DNA of 64,000 nucleotides from the NCBI RefSeq assembly GCF_000424325.1, contig NZ_AUJR01000033.1:1-64000 (forward strand). The letters are read 5' to 3'. Position numbers and translations under genes: made by a program. The notes beneath the pieces are model-generated. The model was not told the DNA's origin and made no database searches. It saw only the letters and a program-made list of their open reading frames with translations. Within the stretch, counting starts at the first letter, position 1. Each line of letters opens with the position of its first letter. Below are positions 1 through 8,036 of this stretch, piece by piece. Origin of the DNA: [Clostridium] clostridioforme AGR2157. Lineage in GTDB: Bacteria > Bacillota > Clostridia > Lachnospirales > Lachnospiraceae.

Positions 1-224
1 ATAAGGATGGTTCACAGCTGCTATTCAGGGTTATATCCGACAGTTACGAAAGTAAAAGCTTGATTCTTACCACAAATCTGGAGTTCTCGAAATGGGGCGG
101 TATCTTTACGGATGACCAGATGGCCGCAGCCATGATCGACCGCCTTGTCCATCATGGACATCTCCTGATATTTGAAGGAAAGAGCTACCGGATGGAACAT
201 GCCCTCATGCGCCGGGACGCATAA
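1..224 (+). pseudogene. IstB-like ATPase (IS21 family), 3' end only
   Basis: The frame opens at the window edge and ends at TAA 222-224, giving about 73 residues. The segments LILTTNLEFSKWGGIF, MAAAMIDRLVHHGHLL and GKSYRMEHAL match the C-terminal end of the IS21 helper ATPase IstB: the TTNL strand, the arginine-finger region, and the usual closing part after HHGH. The gene is cut by the window, so I cannot tell whether the copy is intact upstream. No transposase or terminal inverted repeat is seen inside the window, so it may be a whole insertion sequence ending here or a remnant. Confidence 0.75.
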
Positions 225-285
225 TCAATGCCCGCCGAAAGCAGGGAAATTCCCTTGCTGAAAAAAGGGAATTCTGACGCTTTTT

Positions 286-555
286 TTAGGGAAAAGTGCT
301 TGACAAAAAACAATCATCAATTGCCTTACACACATCCATCGCCACCTTCTCTCCATGACTTTTCATTATAGCCGCCAGTCTTTTCTGATACTGAATATCT
401 GCTGTAAACATGTGCGGAATACACTCATGTCCTCCATGCTGTGCGGGTTTATCAGATTAATCCTGTAATTGGGTATGAAGTCCTGTATGGCTGCGGCCTC
501 CGCCGGACAGTTGTCAAATCCCAGAATCTGGTGAAGGCCATACAAAAATGAAACT
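286..555 (-). pseudogene. Rpn-family (PD-(D/E)XK) recombination-promoting nuclease relic
   Basis: On the minus strand one frame reads GLHQILGFDNCPAEAAAIQ then DFIPNYRINLINP and MEDMSVFRTCLQQIF, which is characteristic of the middle of Rpn/YhgA-like nucleases. It stops at 366-368. A second frame over about 410-286 continues with EKVAMDVCKAIDDC, resembling the C-terminal part of the same family. The N-terminus is absent and a frameshift separates the two parts, so the gene is dead. A second, differently damaged member lies at 48004-48292. Confidence 0.55.
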
Positions 556-581
556 TGCTATTTATATATTCGTATTACTGC

Positions 582-614
582 TTTATATTTTTATATATTT
601 AATAAAAATATAAA
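582..614. promoter_or_regulatory. Perfect AT-rich inverted repeat upstream of the secreted-protein gene (probable operator)
   Basis: TTTATATTTTTAT at 582-594 is repeated inverted at 602-614 with a 7-base loop. The same 13-mer recurs at 1887-1899 in front of the BlaI-like gene, where it again has an inverted partner. The repeat ends 7 bases before the -35 box at 622. Binding by the BlaI-like protein of 1937-2311 is inferred. Confidence 0.55.
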
Positions 615-621
615 AATATTA

Positions 622-651
622 TTGACTAATATCACCCCCATGCATTATACT
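622..651 (+). promoter_or_regulatory. Promoter for the secreted-protein gene
   Basis: TTGACT (622-627), an 18-base spacer and TATACT (646-651) form a good vegetative promoter reading toward the start at 712. The inverted repeat at 582-614 lies directly upstream. Confidence 0.6.
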
Positions 652-711
652 TATAACAAAGTTTAAGCCGATATTTTCACATATTTTCACACATGAAAGG
701 AGCGGAACGGT

Positions 712-1236
712 ATGAGAATCAAATTAAAAGAGGGTATAATAATGGCAATGGCATTATCCTTGTGCATGCCACTCCATGCAGCTGCCGCACAGGGAGGGTA
801 TACCGAATCTTTCCAGTAGGAAAACAAGGATACCGAAGCCATCTGCATCATTGCTATGACAGAAAAAGTCTATAACTCGCTAACAAGAATGCCAAGCGTC
901 GTGGATGGCAAAACACAAGTTATGGCTTTCTCTGTTGAAAACCTCAAGAGCAATTCTTATGTAGATGGTTATGACTATGGAAAATCACTCAATCCCGGTA
1001 CAAGACAAACATACTATGTGGTTTGCACTGCAAGAAGCTCCGGAACCACTGCTGATGTTGGTTTGGCATACTATAATAGCCAGGGAAAATATATTATCAA
1101 CAGCAAAACATTCTTAAGTGGATATGATAGCTACGGGACAGTTTCCGCGACACCAACATTTAAAAATTACGGATACGTAAAAAATACTGGCTCTGCTAAG
1201 CTTACCGCATCATATGTATACAAGGAAACCCCCTAA
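712..1236 (+). pseudogene. Secreted protein with an in-frame amber stop after the signal peptide
   Basis: A start at 712 follows the strong ribosome binding site AAAGGAG and encodes MRIKLKEGIIMAMALSLCM, then PLHAAAAQGG, a plausible signal peptide. After 35 codons the frame hits TAG at 817-819, then stays open to TAA at 1236 for about 138 more codons, including the open stretch from ATG 856 (126 residues). The downstream part is Ser/Thr/Tyr/Gly-rich with alternating patterns suggesting beta structure (for example PGTRQTYYVVCTARSSG). I do not recognise the family. It could be a one-mutation pseudogene, a gene with amber read-through, or a sequencing error. A following lipoprotein gene starts 39 bases downstream, so the two may share a transcript. 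Confidence 0.6.
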
Positions 1237-1275
1237 TAATTATCGGCTTAAATTTTATAAGGGAGCATCTCAACT

Positions 1276-1797
1276 ATGAAATTAAAATGCAGCATTGTTA
1301 TATTAGTCATCCTGGCATCTTTTCTTTTTTTAGTAAGCTGCCAAAATGATAGTGGAACAGCAGAAAAACAACAAACCAAATTAATTGAATCCTATTTTCA
1401 AGACTTGAAAAACGGTAATACAGAAGAGGCTTCTAAAAAGGTCCGATTTACAAAAGCAGAAATAAACGCCGGTTTACCAGATATATTCTGTGATGCCATG
1501 CAAGGATATGATTATAAAGAATTAACGATTCATGAAATCAAAAAACTGAATGATTCTATTTATCTTGTAAATGCCACAGTCAATACAAACTTTGACAGCG
1601 AGAATAAATCTGAATATATCGATGTTGAATTCAATCCTTTTATTGTATTCTATGATAACGAATATAAAATCGCTTTTGTCAAAGAGCAGGTTCCCCAAAG
1701 CTTATATGGAGACTTAAAGGCATTGCCAGATAATTATGATGATAATTTGGACTACATCATATTTGAGGATGGTGATGAAACCTTTAACCTAGAATAG
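1276..1797 (+). CDS. Small lipoprotein of unknown function
   Basis: The product is 173 aa. The N-terminus is a lipoprotein signal: charged MKLK, hydrophobic SIVILVILASFLFL, and lipobox LVSC with Cys22. The rest is acidic and of one-domain size; the segment KLIESYFQDLKNGNTEEASKK resembles the opening helix of NTF2-like or DUF4878-type lipoprotein domains, but I cannot assign it securely. The ribosome binding site GGGAG lies before the ATG. It follows the amber-interrupted secreted protein with the same AT-rich composition, and the BlaI/M56 pair comes after it, so it probably belongs to the same acquired cassette. Confidence 0.65.
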   Translation: MKLKCSIVILVILASFLFLVSCQNDSGTAEKQQTKLIESYFQDLKNGNTEEASKKVRFTKAEINAGLPDIFCDAMQGYDYKELTIHEIKKLNDSIYLVNATVNTNFDSENKSEYIDVEFNPFIVFYDNEYKIAFVKEQVPQSLYGDLKALPDNYDDNLDYIIFEDGDETFNLE

Positions 1798-1884
1798 CCC
1801 ATATACGCCTGGCAGACGATACAATGATAACACAACATTTTCTACAATACTACCTGACAGCTATCATCGTCAAAAGCAGATATA

Positions 1885-1922
1885 TGTTTATATTTTTATT
1901 AAGATGTATTAAAATATAAACA
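1885..1922. promoter_or_regulatory. Inverted repeat before the BlaI-like gene (probable auto-operator)
   Basis: TGTTTATATTTT at 1885-1896 pairs with AAAATATAAACA at 1911-1922, just before the ribosome binding site AGGAGG. The left arm contains the same TTTATATTTTTAT found in the inverted repeat at 582-614. BlaI/MecI repressors bind dyads at their own and target promoters, so shared control is a natural reading. Confidence 0.55.
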
Positions 1923-1936
1923 GGAGGTTGTAATGT

Positions 1937-2311
1937 ATGGGAAAAAAATTATCACCAATGGAATATAAGTTCATGGAATTTATTTGGAAATTCCCCCAGG
2001 GAGTATACAGTAACTTAATATACGACGAATTTCCGCAGGCACAAGGCACAAAAGGGGCTATTTTATTTCATATCAAAGAGAAAGGTTATGTCTCAGTCCA
2101 GCAGAAAGGAAAGCAGACCCTATATACCCCGCTGATTAGCAAACTGGAGTATGATAAAATGGCAATTAATATGAGATTGAAGGATAAATTCGGAAGCAGC
2201 CGGCTGGAAAATCTGATTGCAACATTATGCGGTAAAAAGAGTTTAACAAAGCAGCAGGTAGATAAATTATATCAATTGATTGAAGAACTGAAAGAGGAGG
2301 ATAATGATTAA
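1937..2311 (+). CDS. BlaI/MecI-family transcriptional repressor
   Basis: The product is 124 aa, the usual size for the family. The N-terminal winged helix begins KLSPMEYKFMEFIWKFPQG; the recognition region GTKGAILFHIKEKGYVSVQ and the wing LYTPLISKLEYDK follow the BlaI pattern, then a short helical dimerisation tail (SLTKQQVDKLYQLIEEL). Family members repress a target and their own operon and are inactivated by a membrane partner. AGGAGG precedes the start, and the stop overlaps the start of the M56 gene by 8 bases, showing coupling. The region around the helix before GTKG is short compared with typical BlaI. The proposed operators are 1885-1922 and 582-614. Confidence 0.8.
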   Translation: MGKKLSPMEYKFMEFIWKFPQGVYSNLIYDEFPQAQGTKGAILFHIKEKGYVSVQQKGKQTLYTPLISKLEYDKMAINMRLKDKFGSSRLENLIATLCGKKSLTKQQVDKLYQLIEELKEEDND

Positions 2312-3395
2312 TTGGCTTGAACTGATATTTGTTATGTCAGTTGTATCCAGTATAATGTTCGGAGCTGTCCTTTTGATTGAACGCTTTTATAAAACTGAAT
2401 ACATTGAATATGTATATTTTATGATGAAAGTAGTTCTAATTATCTTTCTAATCCCCATGTTTATATTGATAACGAAGATTGTCATGGACAGCATGGGGTA
2501 TACTATCAATGATATTCATGGGGATGATATAATGAGTGTCATTTGTTTTAATCGTTACAATATTGCCATGCTTCCCCATATTCAGGCTGCTGCAATATGT
2601 ATTTTCGCCATATGGGGATTGGGGGCTATTGGCATTGTACACTGTATCCATTGGTTCAATCCCATTGTATATCTATATAAAATAATCTTTTTTGATTTCA
2701 GCGAATACGCTTGTGATAAACGAACAGCAGCAGCTTTTAACTCCAGACAAAAATCGCAATATGCGGGTCTCATCGTCAGCCTGGCCGCCACAAGACCGGA
2801 ATATGAACAGACGGTCACATTCGTTGACCGAAATTACAAGGTGATTGAAAGGAGGGTTAAAGAGATTATGAAAAAACCAACAAAGGAAAAAAGCGCATTA
2901 TTAATCGGAACAATGGCACTTTTTATATTACTATGCCCAATGGCCGCATATGCTGCGGCATCCGGAGTAATGGAAGCTCAATCTATAATGGTAAAGAATG
3001 AACTTACGAAAAATATTGAAGAGAGCAATAACTTCCTGAGTCAGGAATCATCCGTAAACATGAGAGCAGATGCAGTAAAGGTCATATTAGTTAATCCCAG
3101 AGGAATTAACAATATTGACATGTCTCTCGAAGCAGGCAACACATATATGTTTGACACTCTTTCTTTGAAAAAGGGACAGGAAATAACTCTATCAATCGTA
3201 TCCGATAAGTCTTCCGACCGTTTCTCAGTCAGTATCACTGATAAATCAGGAAAAGGAAAACTCTTCTCATCCAATAAAGGCATGGTATCCGCTACCTATA
3301 CCGTCCCTCAGAATGGCGATTATAAGATTTATATGAACGGACCAAATAGCGGCAGCGACGATATCCATATCAGCGGAACGATACGGATTGAATAG
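2304..3395 (+). CDS. BlaR1/MecR1-like M56 membrane protein lacking the zinc-protease motif
   Basis: The product is 363 aa. Three hydrophobic segments occupy roughly residues 5-25, 35-60 and 90-115. The family block HWFNPIVYLYKI followed by EYACDKR is clear at about 117-145, yet the HExxH motif that should sit about 25 residues before HWFNP is missing: the third membrane helix runs straight into it. A further membrane helix lies near 200-220 (LLIGTMALFILLCPMAAYA), followed by an extracellular beta-rich domain to the end. It should sense at the membrane but cannot cleave by the usual mechanism, so it looks like an internal deletion product or a non-proteolytic sensor. It is translationally coupled to the BlaI-like gene. 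Confidence 0.7.
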   Translation: MINWLELIFVMSVVSSIMFGAVLLIERFYKTEYIEYVYFMMKVVLIIFLIPMFILITKIVMDSMGYTINDIHGDDIMSVICFNRYNIAMLPHIQAAAICIFAIWGLGAIGIVHCIHWFNPIVYLYKIIFFDFSEYACDKRTAAAFNSRQKSQYAGLIVSLAATRPEYEQTVTFVDRNYKVIERRVKEIMKKPTKEKSALLIGTMALFILLCPMAAYAAASGVMEAQSIMVKNELTKNIEESNNFLSQESSVNMRADAVKVILVNPRGINNIDMSLEAGNTYMFDTLSLKKGQEITLSIVSDKSSDRFSVSITDKSGKGKLFSSNKGMVSATYTVPQNGDYKIYMNGPNSGSDDIHISGTIRIE

Positions 3396-3405
3396 TTAAC
3401 GCAAA

Positions 3406-3481
3406 GCAGCACCTGAATTTAGATATTTTACTTGTCTGCTTGACAAGGGGCATATCATAATTAACAGGTGCTGCATTTTTT
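3406..3481 (+). terminator. Rho-independent terminator after the BlaI/M56 operon
   Basis: GCAGCACCTG (3406-3415) pairs with CAGGTGCTGC (3465-3474), and a T-rich run follows. An inner CTTGTC/GACAAG hairpin lies in the long loop. Confidence 0.7.
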
Positions 3482-3500
3482 TATCTACAAATAAATGATA

Positions 3501-4163
3501 TTACATAATCCTCACATTCTTAAGCGCCCCGGTCTTAGAAAACTGGGTCCACTCACACACATTTACCGCGTGGTCTCCTATCCGCTCCAGATATTTGGCC
3601 ACCATCAGCAAATCGATTCCCTGGTCCGCCTGGTCCGGCGAGGATTTGAGCAGATGAATCACGTCATCCTTCACCTGGTTGAACAGCGTATCCACCTCGT
3701 CATCCCGTTCAACGATTTCCATGGCAGCGTCTAAATCCTGGTTGATGAATGCTTCTATGGCGTCGTGAACCATTGCGTTGGCGGATGCGGCCATAACCGG
3801 AAGGTGTTTAACAATGTGGTATGCGTGCTCGCTTTTTATCCTCAGAATCAGCTCAGCAATATCCGAGGCATGGTCCCCTATCCGCTCCAGGTCCGTCACC
3901 ACCTTAAGGGCAGTGGATACCTGGCGCAGGTCGCTGGCAACCGGCTGCTGGCGCAGTATCAGGGACAGACATCTGGACTCGATGGCGCGCTCCATGTCAT
4001 TGACGGTCCTGTCGCCCTTAATCACATCCTCAGCCATCATATAATCCTGGTCCTCAAATGCCGTGAAGGTCTGCTCAATGGCACTCTCCACCATATGGGC
4101 CATTTCTTTTAAATCCTGTTTTAATGCTTCTAACTCATGTTCGTACGTAACCCTAACGCTCAA
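3501..4163 (-). CDS. phoU: Phosphate transport system regulator PhoU
   Basis: The product is 220 aa, standard for PhoU, and all helical. The duplicated three-helix bundle is visible through two metal-cluster motifs, ERIGDHASD at about 93-101 and ERIGDHAVN at about 193-201. PhoU is a cytoplasmic protein that links the Pst transporter to the PhoR sensor kinase and restrains phosphate uptake and Pho signalling when phosphate is plentiful. It is the last gene of the pstSCAB-phoU operon, 21 bases after pstB, and follows the usual order. No phoB/phoR pair is in the window. Confidence 0.95.
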   Translation of the reverse strand: MSVRVTYEHELEALKQDLKEMAHMVESAIEQTFTAFEDQDYMMAEDVIKGDRTVNDMERAIESRCLSLILRQQPVASDLRQVSTALKVVTDLERIGDHASDIAELILRIKSEHAYHIVKHLPVMAASANAMVHDAIEAFINQDLDAAMEIVERDDEVDTLFNQVKDDVIHLLKSSPDQADQGIDLLMVAKYLERIGDHAVNVCEWTQFSKTGALKNVRIM

Positions 4164-4184
4164 TCTGATACCTTCCTTCTGCCA

Positions 4185-4946
4185 TCATCCGAAACGGCCT
4201 GTAATATAGTCTTCTGTCCTTTTATCCTTCGGCATGGTGAAAAGTTCGTCCGTAGTCGCATACTCCACTACCTCTCCCACCAGGAAAAATGCAGTGTGGT
4301 CCGCTATACGCGTGGCCTGCTGCATGTTATGGGTCACAATGGCCACCGTATATTTGCTCTTAAGATCATCCATCAGATCCTCAATCTTCAGGGTGGATAT
4401 GGGGTCCAGGGCGGATGTGGGTTCATCCATCAGAAGGACCTCCGGCTCCACGGCCAGGGCCCTGGCGATACAGAGGCGCTGCTGCTGTCCGCCGGACAGT
4501 CCCAGAGCTGATTTCTTCAGACGGTCAGAGACCTCATCCCACAGGGCCGCCCCCTTAAGGCTGTTCTCCACAATCTCATCCAGCTGGGCCTTATTCTTAA
4601 TGCCATGGATTCTGGGTCCATAGGCAATGTTGTCATAGATACTCATGGGAAAAGGATTAGGCTGCTGGAATACCATGCCGATTTTCTTTCTCAGCAGGGT
4701 GGTATCCACCTGGGAATCATAAATATCCTCATCATCCAGGAGAACGGTCCCATCTATCTTAACGCCCGGCACCAGGTCGTTCATGCGGTTCAGTGTCTTC
4801 AGGTAAGTGGACTTGCCGCAGCCTGACGGCCCTATGAAGGCAGTAATCTTATGTTCATACAAATCAAGGTTTATGTTTTTAAGGGCATGATTCTCCCCGT
4901 AGTACAGGTTCAGATTCCGGGTTGAAATCTTTGTTTTGCTTTCCAC
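4185..4946 (-). CDS. pstB: Phosphate ABC transporter ATPase PstB
   Basis: The product is 253 aa. It has Walker [10 protein letters not shown] (39-47), the Q-loop [14 protein letters not shown] typical of PstB, the signature LSGGQQQR (151-158), Walker [13 protein letters not shown] (from about 171) and the H-loop VTHNMQQA. It energises high-affinity inorganic phosphate import through PstA/PstC at the inner face of the membrane. It lies between pstA (40-base gap) and phoU in the operon. Confidence 0.96.
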   Translation of the reverse strand: MESKTKISTRNLNLYYGENHALKNINLDLYEHKITAFIGPSGCGKSTYLKTLNRMNDLVPGVKIDGTVLLDDEDIYDSQVDTTLLRKKIGMVFQQPNPFPMSIYDNIAYGPRIHGIKNKAQLDEIVENSLKGAALWDEVSDRLKKSALGLSGGQQQRLCIARALAVEPEVLLMDEPTSALDPISTLKIEDLMDDLKSKYTVAIVTHNMQQATRIADHTAFFLVGEVVEYATTDELFTMPKDKRTEDYITGRFG

Positions 4947-4986
4947 GCTTATTCTCCTTTGCTAATTGAAATGGTCCGACGCATCC

Positions 4987-5892
4987 CTATGCCCCGGCTT
5001 CCACATTGAACCGGTGGGACATGTATTTTGCCAGACCGTTGATTCCCAGTACAATGACTAAAAGGACCAAGGCCACGCCAAAGGCCTCATTATATTTTGC
5101 TTTCTGCATAAACAGATAGAGCTGTATGGTGAGGGTTCCTCCGGATTCAAATATCTTGGAAAGCAGATTCTTTGGAAGATAATAACCGCTTCCCGCCGTA
5201 AACAGCAGGGCTGCTGACTCTCCCACAATTCTTCCGATGGCCAGGATTACGCCTGTGAGGATTCCCGGCATGGCGCTGGGAAGAAGGATAGTCCGTATCA
5301 TATACCATTTTGTGGCTCCGATTCCAAGGGCTCCATGGCGGTAGCTGTCCGGCACGGTCTTAAGCGCTTCCTGGGTGGTTCTGGTTATGAGGGGCAGAAT
5401 CATAATGGTCAGGGTCAGGGCTCCCGTAAGAATGGAGTATCCCAGTCCCAGAACATTTCCAAAAAACACCATTCCAAACAGGCCGAATATAATAGACGGA
5501 ATGCCGGACAGGGTTTCTGTGGTAAACTCAATCATCCGCACCACCCTACCCGGCTTTGCGTATTCATTCAGATATACGGCAGAGCCAATGCCCAGGGGCG
5601 TGGCGATGAGCAGGGTAATGATTACAATGTACAGTGTGTTTATGATATTTCCCAGGATTCCAAAGGTTCCCTTTGTCGCGCTTGAGGCAGTACTTAAAAA
5701 CGCCCATGTGACATGCGGGATTCCCCGCACAAATACATAACCCATGATGCCTGCCAGAAGAAGGATGGAGAAGCCTGCACAGGTATATATGATGACTGTA
5801 AGGAATACATCCAGGCCGCGTACGCGCCTGCCGTATATGCTGTCCTGCACAACGGAGTCCTTATGAACCCGGACTGCAATATCATTTGTCAT
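4987..5892 (-). CDS. pstA: Phosphate ABC transporter permease PstA
   Basis: The product is 301 aa with about six membrane helices and the binding-protein-dependent permease loop (ALGIGATKWYMIRTILLPSAMPGILTG is the coupling helix region, near residues 188-214). The long hydrophilic N-terminus before the first helix is usual for PstA. It pairs with PstC to form the phosphate channel. Its ATG overlaps the end of pstC by 11 bases, so translation is probably coupled. Confidence 0.94.
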   Translation of the reverse strand: MTNDIAVRVHKDSVVQDSIYGRRVRGLDVFLTVIIYTCAGFSILLLAGIMGYVFVRGIPHVTWAFLSTASSATKGTFGILGNIINTLYIVIITLLIATPLGIGSAVYLNEYAKPGRVVRMIEFTTETLSGIPSIIFGLFGMVFFGNVLGLGYSILTGALTLTIMILPLITRTTQEALKTVPDSYRHGALGIGATKWYMIRTILLPSAMPGILTGVILAIGRIVGESAALLFTAGSGYYLPKNLLSKIFESGGTLTIQLYLFMQKAKYNEAFGVALVLLVIVLGINGLAKYMSHRFNVEAGA

Positions 5893-6820
5893 TCCTGTTT
5901 CCTCCCTTCTTTAAAATCCTGGTAAGGCTTATGTTGATAATCATAATGAATGCAAACAGTACCAGGCCAATGGTGAAAAGCACCTGTCTGTGAAGTCCCG
6001 CGGCATACCCCATCTCCGATACAATGGCTGTTGTGAGGAAGCGGACGGAGTTAAAGGGAAGGGGCAGATTTACGGAGCTTCCCGACACAAGACTGATGGC
6101 CATGGCTTCGCCGATTGCCCTGCCTGTTCCCAGCACAACGGCTGTTATGATGCCGGATTTGGCCGCAGGCACAATTACCTGGAATATGGTCTGTATCTTT
6201 GTGGCGCCCAGAGCCAGGGACGCGCTCTTTAAATGGGCCGGCACGGACCTGAGGGAAGATTCGCTGATGTTTATGACCGTGGGGAGAATCATCAGGGCCA
6301 GTACCAGCACGGCTGATATCAGATTGGCTCCGCCGGTAAACTGATGTGTTTCAGACCCCTTAAACAGCATCAGTTCCACTTTGTACATCAAAGGATTAAG
6401 AATCAGGATTCCCAGCAGGCCGTATATGACAGAGGGGATTCCGGCCAGAAGCTCTACCGCCGGACGGACCATGTCGCTCAGCCGTTTGGGGGCAACCTCT
6501 GCAAGGAATATGGCTGTCATGACGCCGATTGGAACTCCAATCAGGATTGCCAGAAAGGTTCCCACTATGGAGGTCAGGATGACAAACAGTATACCGAAGC
6601 TGGGGGATGCGGCTGCCGGCTGCCACACGGTCCCAAACAGGATTTCCAGCAGCCCCACTTTAAACAGTGCAGGCGTACCGCTGATAAGCATGTACAGTGT
6701 GATGGAGGCAACAGCCAATACGGCGAAAAAGCCGCAGGCAGTAAAGATGCCCTGTGCAGCTTTTTCGACGGTGGACTTGCTGCCATGACTGGATCGTATG
6801 GAAAATGTCTCCGCTCTCAT
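5882..6820 (-). CDS. pstC: Phosphate ABC transporter permease PstC
   Basis: The product is 312 aa with six predicted membrane spans. The motif SASLALGATKIQTIFQVIVP is the EAA-type loop that docks on PstB, and PSVIYGLLGILIL is a conserved helix of PstC. The start follows AAGGAG, and pstS ends 27 bases upstream. Confidence 0.94.
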   Translation of the reverse strand: MRAETFSIRSSHGSKSTVEKAAQGIFTACGFFAVLAVASITLYMLISGTPALFKVGLLEILFGTVWQPAAASPSFGILFVILTSIVGTFLAILIGVPIGVMTAIFLAEVAPKRLSDMVRPAVELLAGIPSVIYGLLGILILNPLMYKVELMLFKGSETHQFTGGANLISAVLVLALMILPTVINISESSLRSVPAHLKSASLALGATKIQTIFQVIVPAAKSGIITAVVLGTGRAIGEAMAISLVSGSSVNLPLPFNSVRFLTTAIVSEMGYAAGLHRQVLFTIGLVLFAFIMIINISLTRILKKGGNRNDK

Positions 6821-6847
6821 GCAGGAAGTCTCCTTTCTCTATTCCGA

Positions 6848-7804
6848 TTATTTGTCAACTGCAATCAGTCCTACGGACTTCACAATCTCTGTGCCTTCAT
6901 CTGAGTAGATATAATCGAAGAGGGCTTTTACCAGGTCATTCTGCTCGCTTATTTCTCCCTTGGTAGCCATTACAAACGGACGGCTTAAGAAGTAGGAGCC
7001 TGCCTTGATGTTTTCCTCTGTAGGCTCAGCGCCTTCCAGCTTCACAGCCTTTACTGTATCGTCCAGTACATCCAGGGAAACATAGCCAATCGCGCCTGGT
7101 GTGGAAGCCACCTTTGCCATCACTGCGCCGGTGCTGTCCAGCTCATTGCTGTATTTGCACATATCCTCCAGCTTTAACAGTTCCTCGAAGGCGCTTCTGG
7201 TACCGGAACCTGATTCACGTCCAACCACTACGATGGGAGCGTCATTTCCGCCCGCATCCTTCCAGTTGGTGATTTTTCCTTCGTAGATATCAGACAGCTG
7301 CTGTTTGGTCAGGTCCTCCACAGTATTGGCCGCATCAACCACCACTGCGATTCCGTCAATGGCAACAATGTTCTCAGCCACGCCGCCTGCCTTCTCCTCA
7401 TCCTTTAAAGTCCTGGAAGAATTGCCGATATCAGCCGTTCCATTGCTGACAGCCTCTATGCCCGCGCCGGAGCCAACGAATTCAGCTGTCACCGTCACAT
7501 TTGGATATTTCTCCATAAAGGACTCGCTGAGAGCATTGGCAAACTTCTCCATAGAAGTGGAGCCCACCATGCTGATGGCGCCGCTCAAATCAGCAGACGG
7601 AGCATTTTCCGCCTCTGCCGCAGCCTGGTCTTTTGTCTCTCCGGACGCAGCGGAAGCCTCTGTGGCTGTCTCTGCGGTAGTTGCCGGAGCGGCTGTCCCT
7701 GCTGCGGTTGTCTCTGTGGCGCTGCTGCCGCATCCTGCCAGGATGCCCATGGCCAGAACTGCCGTGCCTAACAGTGCTGTTAATTTCTTTCCATTCATTC
7801 TCAT
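6848..7804 (-). CDS. pstS: Phosphate-binding lipoprotein PstS
   Basis: The product is 318 aa. The lipoprotein signal ends at the lipobox LAGC, followed by an unusually long Ala/Thr/Glu-rich linker (about residues 26-70) that would hold the domain off the membrane. The binding domain starts at GAISMVGSTSMEKFANALSE, with the phosphate-binding loops GSTSMEKF and GRESGSGTRSAFEEL. It delivers phosphate to PstCA. It is the first gene of the operon, with AGGAGG before the start. Confidence 0.95.
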   Translation of the reverse strand: MRMNGKKLTALLGTAVLAMGILAGCGSSATETTAAGTAAPATTAETATEASAASGETKDQAAAEAENAPSADLSGAISMVGSTSMEKFANALSESFMEKYPNVTVTAEFVGSGAGIEAVSNGTADIGNSSRTLKDEEKAGGVAENIVAIDGIAVVVDAANTVEDLTKQQLSDIYEGKITNWKDAGGNDAPIVVVGRESGSGTRSAFEELLKLEDMCKYSNELDSTGAVMAKVASTPGAIGYVSLDVLDDTVKAVKLEGAEPTEENIKAGSYFLSRPFVMATKGEISEQNDLVKALFDYIYSDEGTEIVKSVGLIAVDK

Positions 7805-7900
7805 AATACTTTTCCTCCTGAATCATGTCGTTTATTATCATGTTTTTTCTTATCTCTACTACAGTTTGGAGTATACATAAGATTTACATCCGGAGAAATC

Positions 7901-7938
7901 ATGATATGGTATAGTTTCCGTAAAATGTATGTAAAACC
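7901..7938 (-). promoter_or_regulatory. Candidate PHO box and -10 of the pst operon
   Basis: Read on the minus strand, TTTTACAT and TTTTACGG lie 11 bases apart (7918-7938), followed 11 bases later by TATCAT (7901-7906). Two 11-base direct repeats replacing the -35 box is the architecture of PhoB/PhoP-activated promoters. The repeat sequence itself matches known Pho boxes only loosely. Confidence 0.4.
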
Positions 7939-7971
7939 GCAGCCGCCGCCCGGTGCCCCTCCGGCACTACG

Positions 7972-8001
7972 AAAAAGGCGCCCGCCGCCATGGCAGACAC
8001 C
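7972..8001 (-). terminator. Rho-independent terminator after nahK
   Basis: On the minus strand a 10-base-pair stem (plus-strand arms 7977-7986 and 7992-8001, some G-U pairs) with a 5-base loop is followed by five U residues. It ends the galacto-N-biose operon before the pst promoter. Confidence 0.65.
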
Positions 8002-8036
8002 TTTCTCGTCTTTTTTTATATCTGTCTTATTCCTGC

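Noticed and set aside
693-875. 60-codon frame starting at ATG 693
   Set aside because: Its ATG covers the ribosome binding site of the start at 712, and the frame gives a sequence without protein character; the 712 frame has a signal peptide.
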